From: Galerina marginata
Taxonomy: Eukaryota > Basidiomycota > Agaricomycetes > Agaricales > Galerinaceae
DNA length: 64,000 nt
Assembly (NCBI GenBank): GCA_023014335.1
Contig: JAECYW010000002.1
Coordinates: 2,108,001-2,172,000 of the forward strand
Direction: 5' to 3'
Part shown: positions 23,019-34,273 of the stretch, in pieces
Position numbering within the stretch: position 1 is the first letter of the stretch
Layout: each line of letters starts with the position of its first letter
Program-made: the position numbers and the translations under genes
Notes under the pieces: generated by a model
Databases searched by the model: none
What the model was told of the DNA's origin: nothing
The model's input: the letters and a program-made list of their open reading frames with translations, nothing else

Positions 23019-24170
23019 ATGCCACGAACATTTACCCTGGCATCGAGAGCTTCTCAACTCGCTCAGGTCCAAACGAATATCGTTCTTTCGTCCTTACGTG
23101 CAATATTTCCTCCAGACACAAAAGACGACTCTTCACCTTCCTTTACCACGTCCTTCATGACAACTGCTGGTGACAAGAACCAATCCCAGGCCCTCTATTT
23201 GATTGGTGGAAAGGCCCTTTGGACGAAGGAACTTGAAGTTGCGTTGAAGGAAAGAGATGTCGATATGCTTATCCATTCCCTGAAGGATGTTCCAACCACC
23301 CTGCCTGAGGGATGCATTTTGGGCGCAATTTTGGAGAGAGAGGACCCGGTTGACAGTCTCGTGGTGAAGCAGGACGAAATCTGGAAAACCCTCGATGACC
23401 TGCCGTCGGGAAGTGTTGTTGGAACAAGCAGCGTACGGAGGGTTGCACAGTTGAAACGAAAATATCCCCATCTAAAATTCCTGGATGTAGTGAGTCCATC
23501 CATTGGATCATACATCACCACCTAATCGCTTTTTGTGTTAACAATAGCGCGGAAATTTGTATGTATATTTGAGTGTATCGACCTGTCCTCACTAATCGCT
23601 GTCCGTAGAAACTCCCGCCTTGCCAAGCTAGATGCGCCCGACGGCCCTTACGCTGCGCTAATTCTGGCGAAAGCTGGTCTCGTTCGTTTGGGAATGGGAA
23701 ATCGTATTTCGTCTGACGTATCCCCACCAACCCTTTACCACGCGGTATCTCAAGGTGCTCTAGGAATTGAGATTCGCAGTGATGATACGGAAGCCCTCAA
23801 ACTCTGCAAGAAGCTGACGCACCGAGAGACTTCCTGGAAGTGCTCAGCAGAAAGGGCCTGCCTCCGAGTCCTTGAAGGCGGATGTAGTGTGCCAGTCGGT
23901 GTAGCGAGCAAGCTCGTCGACGGAGAGGCTGGGGAGGTACTCACGTTGACAGGCTGCGTTACTGGAATCGATGGACAAGAACACGTCGAGCATACCTTGT
24001 CGGAAGCTGTAAAGTCTGTGGAAGACGCGGAAAGAGTCGGGGAAAAGCTGGCACGAATTTTGATGGACACCGGTGCTAAGAAAATTTTGGATGACATCAA
24101 TGTGGACAGAGATCGGCGAGTGAGCGAAGCCCACACAGCAGATGGGACAACAGCAGTGGAGAGTGGATGA
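23019..24170 (+). CDS. HEM3: Hydroxymethylbilane synthase (porphobilinogen deaminase)
   Basis: The third enzyme of heme synthesis: it joins four porphobilinogen molecules into hydroxymethylbilane, using a covalently bound dipyrromethane cofactor. Three exons, 23019-23489, 23548-23558 and 23609-24170, give 347 residues, typical for the family. Motifs: LASRASQLAQVQT near the N-terminus, GKALWTKELEVAL, DMLIHSLKDVPTTLPEG, VGTSSVRRVAQLKRKYP, RGNLNSRLAKLDA, YHAVSQGALGIEIR, and LEGGCSVPVG, whose Cys carries the cofactor. The middle exon is only 11 nt and encodes most of RGNL. Introns are 58 and 50 nt. The next gene lies 544 bp downstream on the same strand. No N-terminal targeting signal, as expected for the cytosolic enzyme. 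Confidence 0.97.
23548..23558 (+). other. 11-nt micro-exon of HEM3
   Basis: The exon CGCGGAAATTT lies between an ACAATAG acceptor and a GTATGT donor. It encodes Arg-Gly-Asn and the start of Leu in the conserved RGN segment. Skipping it would shift the frame. Confidence 0.85.
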
Positions 24171-24714
24171 TAATCATAGAAAGTTATTTACTGTAGAAGA
24201 AGAGTAAAGTGTATCATACAGGCCGATACGAAAAGATGTATCGAGTTAACACCTTTCAAGCGCGACGATATATGACCTTGAAGGGTGCTCTCCCTCTCCA
24301 CGAGCGCCTGCGGACCCCTTCTGGATGATACAGGATAACAGGTGACTCTAAGGTGGAGAGATCTGAGAATACGGTCACAAAAATCCGGCATTTATACATA
24401 ACTCTTATTTGGTCTTGATTGGCCGCCTGTCCTCAGCTAACAGTAGCACTTTCACGGTGTATAACGACGTCCGATTCTGCATTTCCATATATAAGTATAA
24501 TAGAAGGCAATGTGTAGCCAGAGATTGTAACTTCCTCTTTTTTGCTGTATGGCGGATAACTGGCGCGGTGTGTCCAAATTTATCTTAGGCACCGCCACTT
24601 GCCAAACGCCTCATGAGGGTCCTTTAATTTCATACCATCTTCATCAACCTCTCGGCGAGTTTAGGTCCTCTATCACCTGGAGTTTCATTCTACCCAAATC
24701 TGTGACTCATTTTC
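24171..24714. other. Intergenic region
   Basis: Between HEM3 and the E2 gene, both on the plus strand. No coding region, RNA gene or repeat recognised. Confidence 0.4.
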
Positions 24715-25635
24715 ATGGCCTCTATTTCTGCTAGACGACTGGCTAAAGAGCTCCGCGAAATTCAAGCTGATGGATGCCCTGTAGGTGGGTGATTACAAAA
24801 GGCGGACGACAAAGATCTCATCCAGGGATCGCAATCGTTGAACACTGAACGAGCTGCATTTTGATCCATAGGTATCACTCTCCTCGAAGCCAATGACTTC
24901 GTGAAATGGTTGTTCACAATAGAGGTCATGGGTGAATCTCAGTACCAGGTCCAGCACTTTCTCTTGCCATCTCAGTCGCGTTCTAACCGTCTTCACAGGG
25001 GGAAGTATACACTCTCCAGTTCCGATTCGATCCGCAATATCCCATATCATCACCTGCTGTCCAATTTGTTGTCACAGAAGGGAAGGAGGCTCCAATTCAT
25101 CCAGTAAGAGCAACTTAGCGCCTATTTGAAATGCCCTACTAACCTTAGTCACAGCACGTATACTCCAATGGCCATGTAAGCATCCAATATAACTTGCTTA
25201 TTTACTCTTCCATTCAACTACATATCTGCTTAGATATGCGCCTCTATATTGGGCAACGAATGGTCACCTGTATTGAGCGTGGTGGCTGTCTGCGTTACTT
25301 TGCAAAGCATGTTGGCATCTTGCAAAGTAAGTTTACATTAAACTATCGAATCATCACCGTATCTAACCATAATTCACATAGAAAAAGGAGCGGTACGAAA
25401 TATATGCCTTTGTAGGTGAATCCAAACTGAAAGGTAAATTAGGCCCGTCGACAACGATAGGTATGTGCGAAACGCACCAGAGAATCCAAAGAAGGTATGT
25501 TTAGCTTTCAGCAGAGGTCTTATGAAGGAAATTGATTATCCCACAGACGCTGTTCCATTATGACGGCAAGTAAAGTTGTGAAAACACTCTATCTGCACTA
25601 ATTAGTGGCGTTTATTCCGTCCAGATGATACGTAA
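24715..25635 (+). CDS. UBE2W-type ubiquitin-conjugating enzyme E2
   Basis: An E2 enzyme most like UBE2W, which attaches ubiquitin to the alpha-amino group of protein N-termini. The start is MASISARRLAKELREIQADG. After several introns come GITLLEANDFVKWLFTIEVM, GEVYTLQFRFDPQYPISSPA, and HVYSNGHICASILGNEWSPV, whose Cys is the catalytic residue. Then VCVTLQSMLASCK, RYVRNAPENPKKTLFHYD and a final DDT. As in UBE2W, the usual HPN tripeptide is replaced; here the stretch reads HPH. The last intron uses a GC donor, and without it the ending would be HYDGK. Seven or so introns in under 1 kb make this the most finely split gene here. Start and end give about 150 residues, the usual UBC-fold length. Confidence 0.88.
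25566..25624 (+). other. GC-AG intron in the UBE2W-type gene
   Basis: A donor GCAAGT at 25566 and an acceptor CAG ending at 25624 (59 nt). Splicing restores codons GAT GAT ACG TAA after TTCCATTATGAC, so the product ends HYDDDT, like the DDT near the end of UBE2W. Reading through instead gives HYDGK and a stop. Confidence 0.6.
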
Positions 25636-25913
25636 GGCGTCCGAGATTACTGTTGTCGTTATTATCATCATTAAATGCGATTTTTCTAGCGTGTAATGGT
25701 CACAGATATACCACTTTAGCAGAGATTCACCTACAGGTCAGGTTGTATAGAGGTGGGGTTGATTTTTTTGCACTGCTGTCACAGTTGGAAACTTATAACG
25801 ATGTAATCCTTGATCATATTGGCCATAAGGACGAATGAAAGAATGTAAAATATTGTACATAATGAAAAATAGCGAGCATCCTGAGAGGGCAGAGAAACAT
25901 CACAGAATGCATG

Positions 25914-27361
25914 TCAAGTCGTTCCTTCACAGCATGTCCCCAAGGGTTGTTTGAGCGGTACATCTTCCGTTGCTTGAGGCTCGAATATCCTTTCGGCAGA
26001 TTGTCTATCACTTGTCTTGATATAGCGCTGCCTCTTATGGGCGTCAGTGCAGCATCCGCCACATGATGCTCTGCAGGTGCAATGGCCGGCAGGGCAATTA
26101 CATTGACCACCGCAGCATTCCAATTTTGGAAGATTGACCAACCCAAATGTGAAAGAGCTTTGACCCAGGGGGAGGTGGTAATGCTGCTGCTCGGGCAAAG
26201 AAACGGTCCAAAAAACTTGACCCCGAGGGGGTTTGAATGCTGGAGCCTGGTAAGTTCGGTAAATCCCTATGTTCAATGGTATGATCGACACAGGTTCCAC
26301 ACCCCTCAGCGCAATCTTTATGGTCTCCAGTTAGCGTGCATTTGTCCGCGGTGCTCCACACATCCCGGGCAAGAGCACTGGACGCCACATGTGCATCCGG
26401 ACCCTGCAAGTGATGTTATTTCGCTCATTGAAGGCATAGAAGGAAATTCAGGGCATCGCAGATGACTGGGACGAAGAGGAAAGAGAATGAATTATCGGCG
26501 CGAGATCCGGGCCGGGAGTTGGTGAGTGTCTGGCGTGATGTTTAGGGCGTTTATTGGAAGAATAATCCGGAGTCGTTGGTCGTAAGCGTAAATGATTCGT
26601 CTGTTTTCCTGTGCGAGAAACATCGAAGGAAGGAGTTGGGTCGGGTGGTAGAGGAGAGCAACACTGCATCGCAGCCGCGAGAGCAAGGGTGGTGAGAGCG
26701 TCCGCAGATCCGGTAGTTTGGTCAGGTACGGACGAGGTGGCGTCTTTGAAGGCTCTACAATTGCATTTCCATAAACTTGAGCACTCGCAAGGATTAAGTA
26801 ACGAGTCGACTGAGAATCGTGAGATTTGGCATGCTCCGAAATAAAATAAAATCTCACCTCGCTGTCGTGAATCAGGAGGTAATGTGGAGGATTGAGAGGC
26901 AGATAACATATCCCGCAAGCCGTTGGGTAAGGCAGGAACTATTGGTATAAATCTCCTCGCTGGGTGGTAGTAAATAGACGTTATCTTTATAATGAGAGGA
27001 AGCGAACTTTTGGATCCCGATGATGACGCCAAAGGTTGTACGGCTGGTGAAGCTCCCTCCGACTGAGGATTACAAGTACATTTCGAGTGATACTTCTTCG
27101 ACTGACGGAGCTCCCGGCATTTGGTACATTGTGAAACTGGTCGGCCCTTCTTCTTGATTTCGAAAAGTGGTCGATCTGTATGATGGCATGAAGATGACCT
27201 GTGACCTTTGATGCAAGATTCGCTGTGCCGCATAAAACATGAGTGCTCAGCAGTGAATAATATCTGAGAGCAAGTACCAGGCAAACTTCTGGCTATTGAC
27301 GAAGACCTGTCGGGGGATCAGTAAAAAATTCTGACCGGAAATGCGAGTGGTACACTACCAT
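25914..27361 (-). CDS. Copper-fist transcription factor (Cuf1/Mac1 type), frame interrupted
   Basis: A copper-responsive DNA-binding regulator. The N-terminus assembles as a one-codon exon (ATG at 27361-27359), a 52-nt intron, a 29-nt exon 27306-27278, a 55-nt intron and the rest. This gives the copper fist MVFVNSQKFACESCIKGHRS, then SCHHTDRPLFEIKKKGRP and VSQCTKCRELRQSKKYHSKC, with its Zn-binding Cys/His and the KGRP motif. Downstream Cys-rich clusters that sense copper in this family are CECSSLWKCNC, CTCGVQCSCPGC, CGTC and CCGGQCNCPAGHCTC. The last three lie in different frames: one extra base is needed to be skipped at GGG 26451-26453, TTT 26341-26343 and GGGGG 26168-26172. Each is a homopolymer. 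Either the gene is decaying or the sequence over-calls these runs. Copper-dependent regulation of metal uptake genes is the expected role. Confidence 0.8.
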
Positions 27362-27684
27362 AGTGAGGGGCAGAGCTTGCCCGCAATTCGACGGAGATCA
27401 ATGTAAGAATGAGGACTGGGACAGTCCCCTCTTCGTCTTAACAAATTCGACACACGGCATGTGACCTTGATGTGACACCTCTCCCTTCACATGGATTGGC
27501 AGCGTGGCTTTCGCTAACCAAACGGACAACTTCATTTTGCCTCTTCTGATATATCTATCCTCATGTCATTACTCTATCGATTAATACATACACGATCCTG
27601 TCTACGCGGACATATACTGAGCCATGCTACAAGAAGTAACCAGCTTTGTCTTTAGCTAGGCAAAAAGACCTCAAATGAGTCAAA
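27362..27684. other. Promoter region of the copper-fist gene
   Basis: Lies upstream of the copper-fist start and downstream of NFU1, both on the minus strand. No gene, repeat or RNA recognised. Confidence 0.4.
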
Positions 27685-28646
27685 TCACCTCGAGTGCTTT
27701 GGTTGCTCTTGCTGCGACAGCTTCTTTTCCAACTTCGAGAACTCGTTCAGTGCTATTTCCTCCTCCGGATCCAAGACCTGTAGATAGAAAGTTTGTGCCC
27801 TATGATGACGAGACGACGAAGACAAATAAATAACTCACCTGTTCTACACCTTTGACCTCGGGAATGTAATGCATTAGCATTCGCTCAATTCCACTTTTCA
27901 GGGTAACAGTGCTTGAGTCGCAGCCTCGACAGCTTCCCTTCAATTTCACTCTCACCAAACCCGACCCATTTTCGTCAAAGCCACGGTATTCGATATCGCC
28001 TCCGTCCTCCATGATAGCAGGGCGGACTCGGGTCTCCAAAAGCTCCTTGATCATCGCCACGGTTTCTGAGTCGGTGTCGAGAATACGGGTGTCTTGCGGG
28101 CCGGCTTTCTCCCGGTCCTCGGGACTTGTGAAGAGAGGTTTCCCAGAGGAGAAAAACTCCATCAAGAGAGAGTATACTTCTGGTTTAATGACTGGCCAGT
28201 TGCTTTCGGAGTCTTTCGACACGGTTATAAAGTCAGGTCCGTAAAATACGGTGGTCACGCCTTCGACGCCCATAAGATGAATGGCCAGAGGAGACGCCAG
28301 AGCGGATCGTGTGTCGATAAATTCGGCTGTTCCTTCTTCGCCCATTACCGGAACACCCGGAATGAACTTTAGCGAATCGTCATTGGGAGTGGTTTCGGTT
28401 TGGATGAACATAAAACGTCCTATAATTTTCAGGGGCTTCAAACAACGAGCTTGGCTAAAACTCACTCGCGGGAGTGGATATCGACAAAGGTGTGTTGCGT
28501 CTTAGGGTCGAGGGGGTGCCGAGAGCTATGGACCTTCGAAGCAGAGTTGAACACGAGAATGGCCGGGACGAACAATATGCAAGTAGGCGAGCATTGGAGG
28601 GCCTAGAAGCATTCTTCGCCAGAAAGCGAAGAGAAGAGGAACTCAT
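27685..28646 (-). CDS. NFU1: Mitochondrial NFU1-type Fe-S cluster protein
   Basis: An Fe-S cluster carrier acting late in mitochondrial assembly, delivering 4Fe-4S clusters to targets such as lipoate synthase and complex II. The ATG at 28646 begins a Ser/Arg-rich presequence (MSSSSLRFLAKNASRPSNAR) suited to mitochondrial import. The Nfu N domain follows (FIQTETTPNDDSLKFIPG, LASPLAIHLMGVEGVTTVFY, FITVSKDSESNWPVIKPEVY). Then the NifU C domain appears: RPAIMEDGGDIEYRGFDENG and LKGSCRGCDSSTVTLKSGIE, with the cluster-binding CXXC. The last exon gives LDPEEEIALNEFSKLEKKLS and stops at 27685. Introns lie at about 28460-28408 and about 27840-27788. The start is 107 bp from the divergent ALG1 start. 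Confidence 0.95.
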
Positions 28647-28753
28647 CGTGGTTTGCGTTGAGATGAATAATTTCTTCTTCAATTGCGTTAGCAAATCTGG
28701 TCACGGGACCCTGACGTTGCGACCAGCGTGTCGGTGGCAGTGCCCGATTCCCT

Positions 28754-30738
28754 ATGTCAGAACTACCTCTTCAGATTTTCCTTTCGCTTTCATTTCTTTA
28801 TGCAGGATGGTTTATGTGGAAGATATTCAGACCTCGCAGTCAGCATTCTTTGCGTTCTGTGGCCATCTTGGTTCTCGGAGACATCGGACGCAGCCCCAGA
28901 ATGATGTATCACGCTCAGAGCTTTGCAGAAAACGGATTTGTGACAGAACCTTATTGGATACGGAGGCACGACCTACTTGATTCGCTTGTAATGGTCCTGA
29001 CATCCTATGCAGGCTCAAACCCCATTCCGTCTCTTAAACGCCTCCCAAAGATCCAAATTCGTCACATTCCCGAGCTTCCCAAGATATTCCAGCGCCTCCC
29101 GTTTCTTCTGCTTGCGCCAATAAAAATATTGCATCAAGTCCTAAACATTCTACTATGTCTCCTGGTTTGGATCGACGTTCCTCCTGAATTTATTCTTGTG
29201 CAGGTTAGTAGGCACCCGTAACCACGTATTTCCATTGCTCATTACACTGAAGAATCCACCCAGCATTCCCACTTTGGCACTTGTTCAGTTAGTGGCCCAA
29301 ATTCGCGGTAGCAAAGTGATAATTGACTGGCATAACTTGGGATATACTATCCTCGCCATGAAGTTGGGAAAGGGGCATATATTGGTCCGAGTCGCGAAAT
29401 GGTAAAACCCCTCTTATCTATGTCTCTCGGCAATCGCAAACGCATTGCAGGTTTGAAGGCACCTTCGGGTATTCTGCTTATGCACACCTATTCGTCACTC
29501 GTGCAATGCGCGATTTCCTTGTGAAAGAATGGGACATTCAGTAAGCTACCTTTTCATATCTTGGAGACCCAATCGCTGAATTCCCGCAAAGAGGTCGTAA
29601 GGTAGTCCTCTATGATCGTCCACCACGTCACTTCCACCGCTCTTCTGCACAGGAAATACACGAGGTCTGTTGTTATTTTCGAACTACAGGTCGTATCTTG
29701 ACTTTTCCGTGATCTAGTTGTTTTCTAAACTTCATTCGACTCTCGTGATGGATAGTAATCTGCGCGAGTTTCTTCCTGCCGCATCTTTACCGTTTTCGAC
29801 TTCAATGACGCAGACTGCTGCAAATACGTTGAATACAGGCTTCCCAATACCCGAATCAACTAATTCTGAGGTTCAGATGCCATTGTTAAGACCTGATCGG
29901 CCCGCCCTGCTAGTCTCAAGTACTTCTTGGACACCAGATGAAGATTTTAGTATCTTATTAGAAGCCCTGCAGGTCTACGATAGCCAAGCGCAGAAACTCT
30001 TTTTCGAGAACCAAGCGAAAGCGAAGAGCAATAACGGACGTTTACCGCGGCTGCTTGTGATTCTGACAGGAAAAGGGCCTCTCAAAAATAAGTATATGAA
30101 AGAAGTGGGAGAACTTGAGAAGACTTGGAAATGGGTCAAATGTGTTAGCCTGTGGCTAGAGGCAAAAGACTACCCCATCCTGCTGGGTTCGTCCCAAACT
30201 TTGAAACATTATTGCATTGCCTAATATTTGCGTTTAGGATCAGCTGATCTTGGCGTATGCCTGCACTCCAGCTCTTCTGCTCTTGATCTACCGATGAAAG
30301 TTGTTGACATGTTTGGATGCGGTTTGCCCGTCTGTGCCCTCGACTTTGCATGGTGCGCCATTCCTTCAGTTCCGCTTTGTCTTGGTTATTAAAAATGTAT
30401 ATAGTTTGCCCGAGCTTGTCAAAGATGGAAAAAATGGCCTGATATTCGAGTCGGCACCCCAGTTAGCGTCACAGCTCGAAGTACTTTTTTCCAAGACTTG
30501 AAATGCGTTTACTCACACCCATCATTCTTTCCAGCAATTGTTCTTGTCGTTCCCAATGGCACCTTACCTTACTTCTCTAACAGCCTCATTAGGTGCTTCC
30601 TCCGAAGGGCCGGTGACTTCATCGAATCCACACATCGCAAAGCAATATCCTAAAACCTTAGCCGGTGGTGAAAACCCAAGTTGGAGCACATGGGAAGAAA
30701 ACTGGGGCCACGTTGTCAGACCAGTTGATTCTGAGTGA
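28754..30738 (+). CDS. ALG1: Chitobiosyldiphosphodolichol beta-mannosyltransferase
   Basis: The GT33 enzyme that adds the first mannose to dolichol-PP-GlcNAc2 on the cytosolic face of the ER, an essential step of N-glycan precursor synthesis. A membrane anchor at residues 5-22 ([17 protein letters not shown]) comes first, then [20 protein letters not shown]. Later segments are [79 protein letters not shown] and [20 protein letters not shown], followed by [13 protein letters not shown] and [20 protein letters not shown]. These are the conserved donor- and acceptor-site regions. About seven introns; the product ends HVVRPVDSE. The gene looks intact. Confidence 0.95.
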
Positions 30739-30847
30739 TGTCAATCTATAAATTATTTCTGTCCCGTCGAAAATGTATTGAAATGTATAGGCGAGTTTGT
30801 TGGCAGTGTTAACGATCGTGACATGGTACAGACTATGTAAACTAACT

Positions 30848-31937
30848 TTAAGTTGTAGATGTACTGGCGTTGGTGGCACCAGTCGCCGCAAAGGCTAGTG
30901 TCTCTAAACGGCCACGACCCTTGCACTCCTTCTGTAGCAGTTCATTGATAACTCGGAATTGTCCAGGGTCAATCAACATTGTCTGGCGGAAATTTGTCAG
31001 CAGGTGAATAATGTAGAGGTCGAGCTCGCTTACAATTTCCCAATCTGCTTGACCAGTCTCGTCGTGTTCTACTTTTTCCGCGACCTCGAGCACCTTTTCC
31101 CGGAGTTTCTCTGCGTCTGCGACAGGTAACGAGAGCTTGATCCTCATCCGCGCTCTCTGGATGGGAAGGTTTGAATCTGTCTGTAGAAGCTTGATACACC
31201 CGGAAACCTACAGAACGATCATTTTCAGAAAAGACTCAAGAAGGTTACGAAAATCCGGATACCTGGCTCTTAGCATTTTTATCTTGTTTGACACTGAACC
31301 CTGCCTCTGCCATTGCCTTTTCAATCATACCAACAGGGTAGGGCCGTTGAGTGGACGGGTCTACGCATTTCTCTGCAACTAGAGTGGCAATTTCCTTTCG
31401 CAGTGATACCAGATCGTGGTCTCGTTCTTTTTCGCCCACTTGGACTTCTCCTTTTTTGAGAATCTATAGGAATAACCTTGATATCAACCTGCTGCAACGT
31501 TTCGGCAGCATGTCGACTCACCTCTTTCACGATTTCAGATATCTCGATCTTGCCGAAAGCCTTTTGTAGGTCACCGCTCTTGGCCACTTCTCCCTTCGAC
31601 ACATTCATGAAAACATTGCTGATCTGCAGGACATCGTCCAGGTTTGTTTCTCTGCGTTATACCATGAGATCATGCCTCCACAAGGCTGGAAATAGACGTA
31701 CACTCCAGTTCTCCACTCTTGGACCTTGTTCTTGTAACATGCGATCTAATCAAGGTATGGGCAACAAATCACTAAGACCACCAGAAGGACCTCACCTCGA
31801 AGCGTTTTCCACCTTTCTTTAGACGGACAATGGATACATTAGTTAATCTGGATGGTTCAGTTAGAACACAGCGCTTTCAAGATCAACAAAAGGGTGGATC
31901 ACTTGATTTGATTAGACGGCTGTTGTATCTGAGGCAT
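30848..31937 (-). CDS. SDO1: Ribosome maturation protein SDO1/SBDS
   Basis: The SBDS protein works with the GTPase Efl1 to release Tif6/eIF6 from pre-60S subunits in the cytoplasm. The start MPQIQQPSNQIK splices to LTNVSIVRLKKGGKRFEIAC and YKNKVQEWRTGV. Next come ETNLDDVLQISNVFMNVSKG, EVAKSGDLQKAFGKIEISEI, GEKERDHDLVSLRKEIATLV and DPSTQRPYPVGMIEKAMAE, and finally RMRIKLSLPVADAEKLREKV with a C-terminal extension ending ASTSTT. The three SBDS domains (FYSH, helical, ferredoxin-like) are thus present. Short introns separate at least five exons. The stop TAA is at 30850-30848; ALG1 ends 110 bp away, converging on it. Confidence 0.94.
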
Positions 31938-32277
31938 AGTGTAAGGGGGATCAAGTGGAGGTGAGGTAGATTTCTTGTTATAGTCACTACCACCGGAGCC
32001 GTAAGATTAGATTCTACTTGAATCATAGCACGTGACGTCATACTTAACGCATTAGACCAGGGCCAGAATACGGTATCCAAATGCTGAGCATAATCAAACG
32101 AATAGGCTAAGGTGTAGGGATTGGACTTATGAGAGGGTCTTGTGGATTGTAACCTAGCATAATCATCATGGGTTGCCGAAGTCGCTCCTAAACCTGTGCA
32201 ACAAGCGTGAGAACAGCTACACATTGGCTGCCCAGCGCGTTATTCTTTCCATCACCAACCTCGACACCTTTGCAAAC
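31938..32277. other. Shared promoter between SDO1 and RVS167
   Basis: 340 bp between two divergent starts. It contains scattered CAC/CGTGACGTCA-like sequence near 32031-32041 (CGTGACGTCA), which resembles a CRE/ATF site; function is inferred only. No gene seen. Confidence 0.4.
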
Positions 32278-34147
32278 ATGAAGGGAATTGGCAAGGCACT
32301 TTCGCGGTGATTATTTAGTTATACTCCATATGTGTCCATTGAATTTTACTCGCTGTTATAGAACACCGTTTGCGGTGACCAGCAAAATTGGAATGTCAAA
32401 GAGTGAGACCACCTGGCTAATGGAAACCGACGTTCATTGACCACTCGCTACCCTCTGTATTATCCGAAATTGCAGAGTCTGTCGATACGGAATTTGACGA
32501 TTATCAACGCCATTTCACCGCCCTTGAACAAGCTGCGGAGAAGTTGATCAAGGATACTAAAGCATTCATGCAGGCCGTTACAGGTATAGTTTCCTGGTTG
32601 CCCATCATAATTGAAAGCGTGGCTAACGCATGATTTCTTCTCTTCCTGTGCCGCCGTAGATCTTTTCACATCTGGAGCTAGCTTTGCTTCCCATTTCGCT
32701 GTCGTATTCCAGCCTATCGCGGGCGAATTTGATCTCATCGGAAAGCATCCTGAGGCCGACCAAACCATTCGGAATATCACCAGATATGAAACGGCGATGC
32801 AAGAATTGCGCGACCTCATCGGCCCAGAACTGGAGCTCATTGAAACGCGGATCTCAGGGCCAGCAAAGGAGCTACAGTCTGTCATGAAACTCATCCGTAA
32901 GACGATAACGAAGAGGGAGCATAAGGTAATTTTTTTGCAACTGGTCCATCGTGCCTCTTCTCATTCTCACATCGCGACCAGTTAACGGACTATGATCGAT
33001 TCAATAACTCACTCACGAAACTGAGAGACAAAAAAGAGAAATCCCTGGGTGATGAGAAGAACTTGTTCAAGGTTCGACGTCTTTCAGACCAAAGGCGCCG
33101 TGCTCAATCTATTCACAGCTTGAACAAGATTTTGAAATCGCCACCAATGAATATGATTATATCAACAATGCTTTGAAGCAGGATTTCCCGCGGTTCATGA
33201 TGCTTGCAACCCAGTTTATAGATCCCTTATTCAACTCATTCTTCTACATGCAGTGGGTGTCCTTGTGCTGGTCATTGTTTAGGAACATATGGTCCTGAAC
33301 ATGTCGCGAATAACTCTCGTTTACAGACTCAACATCTACTATTTGTTGCTGGAAAAGATGAACAGCTTTGCGGATGAGGCCAAGTATGACATATCAAACG
33401 TCCCAGGAGCGCAGATTACTCAGGAGTACGAAGAGAAGCGAACGGACGCATGGAGTATCATTGAAAACTTGGGAATCATCAAGCGGATTATATCCGTTTG
33501 TTAGTTTCTTCATGCTCGTTTATTATCGGTTGCTCATCGTTTCCTGCTTTACAGCTAGATTGGTACAAGCTTCCCGAACACAGAATAGTCAAACCAGCTT
33601 AGGTCGTCAGGCATCCGTTGCTGGTGCAACCCCATCGTCATCTGCCAGTTCTAGTTTAAAAGCGGCACCACCCACACGTTCCGTATCCGGTGCATCTGCG
33701 TATAAGAAGACAGCCCCACCACATCCAACAAGTGCATACCAAGCAGCGGCAGCTCCTCCTCCTTACTCTCCTCCGGCGAGCAGTGGGTCCACCGCAGCTG
33801 CAGCTGCCGGGGCAAAGAGAGCACCCCCGCCCCCTCCGCCGCTGAAGCCTAAACCAAAGCCAGCCCCTCAAATTAAATATGTGGTCGCATTATATGATTT
33901 CGCAGCACAGGTAGATTCTACATTGTGACCACTTCGTATTTGGCTGAAATCTTTGCCAGACGGACGGGGATCTTTCATTCAATTCCGGCGACAGAATTGA
34001 ACTTGTTGAGAAGACCGAGAGCGCTGAGGACTGGTGGACGGGGCGGCTCAATGGAGTCCAGGGCGTGTTCCCGGGTAAGTTGATGTCTTTGGGAGGTATA
34101 TTTGATAGCTGACGAATAGGACAGGCAATTATGTACAAGAAACATAG
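32278..34147 (+). CDS. RVS167: Amphiphysin-like BAR-SH3 protein Rvs167
   Basis: A membrane-curving endocytosis protein. The BAR domain begins at the start, MKGIGKALSR then TPFAVTSKIGMSK, and continues through VDTEFDDYQRHFTALEQAAE, KLIKDTKAFMQAVT, HPEADQTIRNITRYETAMQE, ALKQDFPRFMMLATQFIDPL and YYLLLEKMNSFADEAKYDIS. A linker rich in Ala, Pro and Ser includes two proline runs, with KRAPPPPPPLKPKPKPAP just before the SH3. The SH3 reads VVALYDFAAQ, DGDLSFNSGDRIELVEKTE, DWWTGRLNGVQGVFPGNYV, and the protein ends QET at TAG 34145-34147. About eight introns. At sites of actin-driven endocytosis it pairs with Rvs161 in yeast; no such partner is in this window. Confidence 0.93.
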
Positions 34148-34273
34148 GATATTTGTATGTAGAGTAGATAATTGGCGGCATGTGATTGGGTGATGGAGTC
34201 TGTACACAGAAGACAACAATGGAATGACTAAACTTCTGATTTGACACTGGTTTTCGATTTGTCCCGCTTCAGT

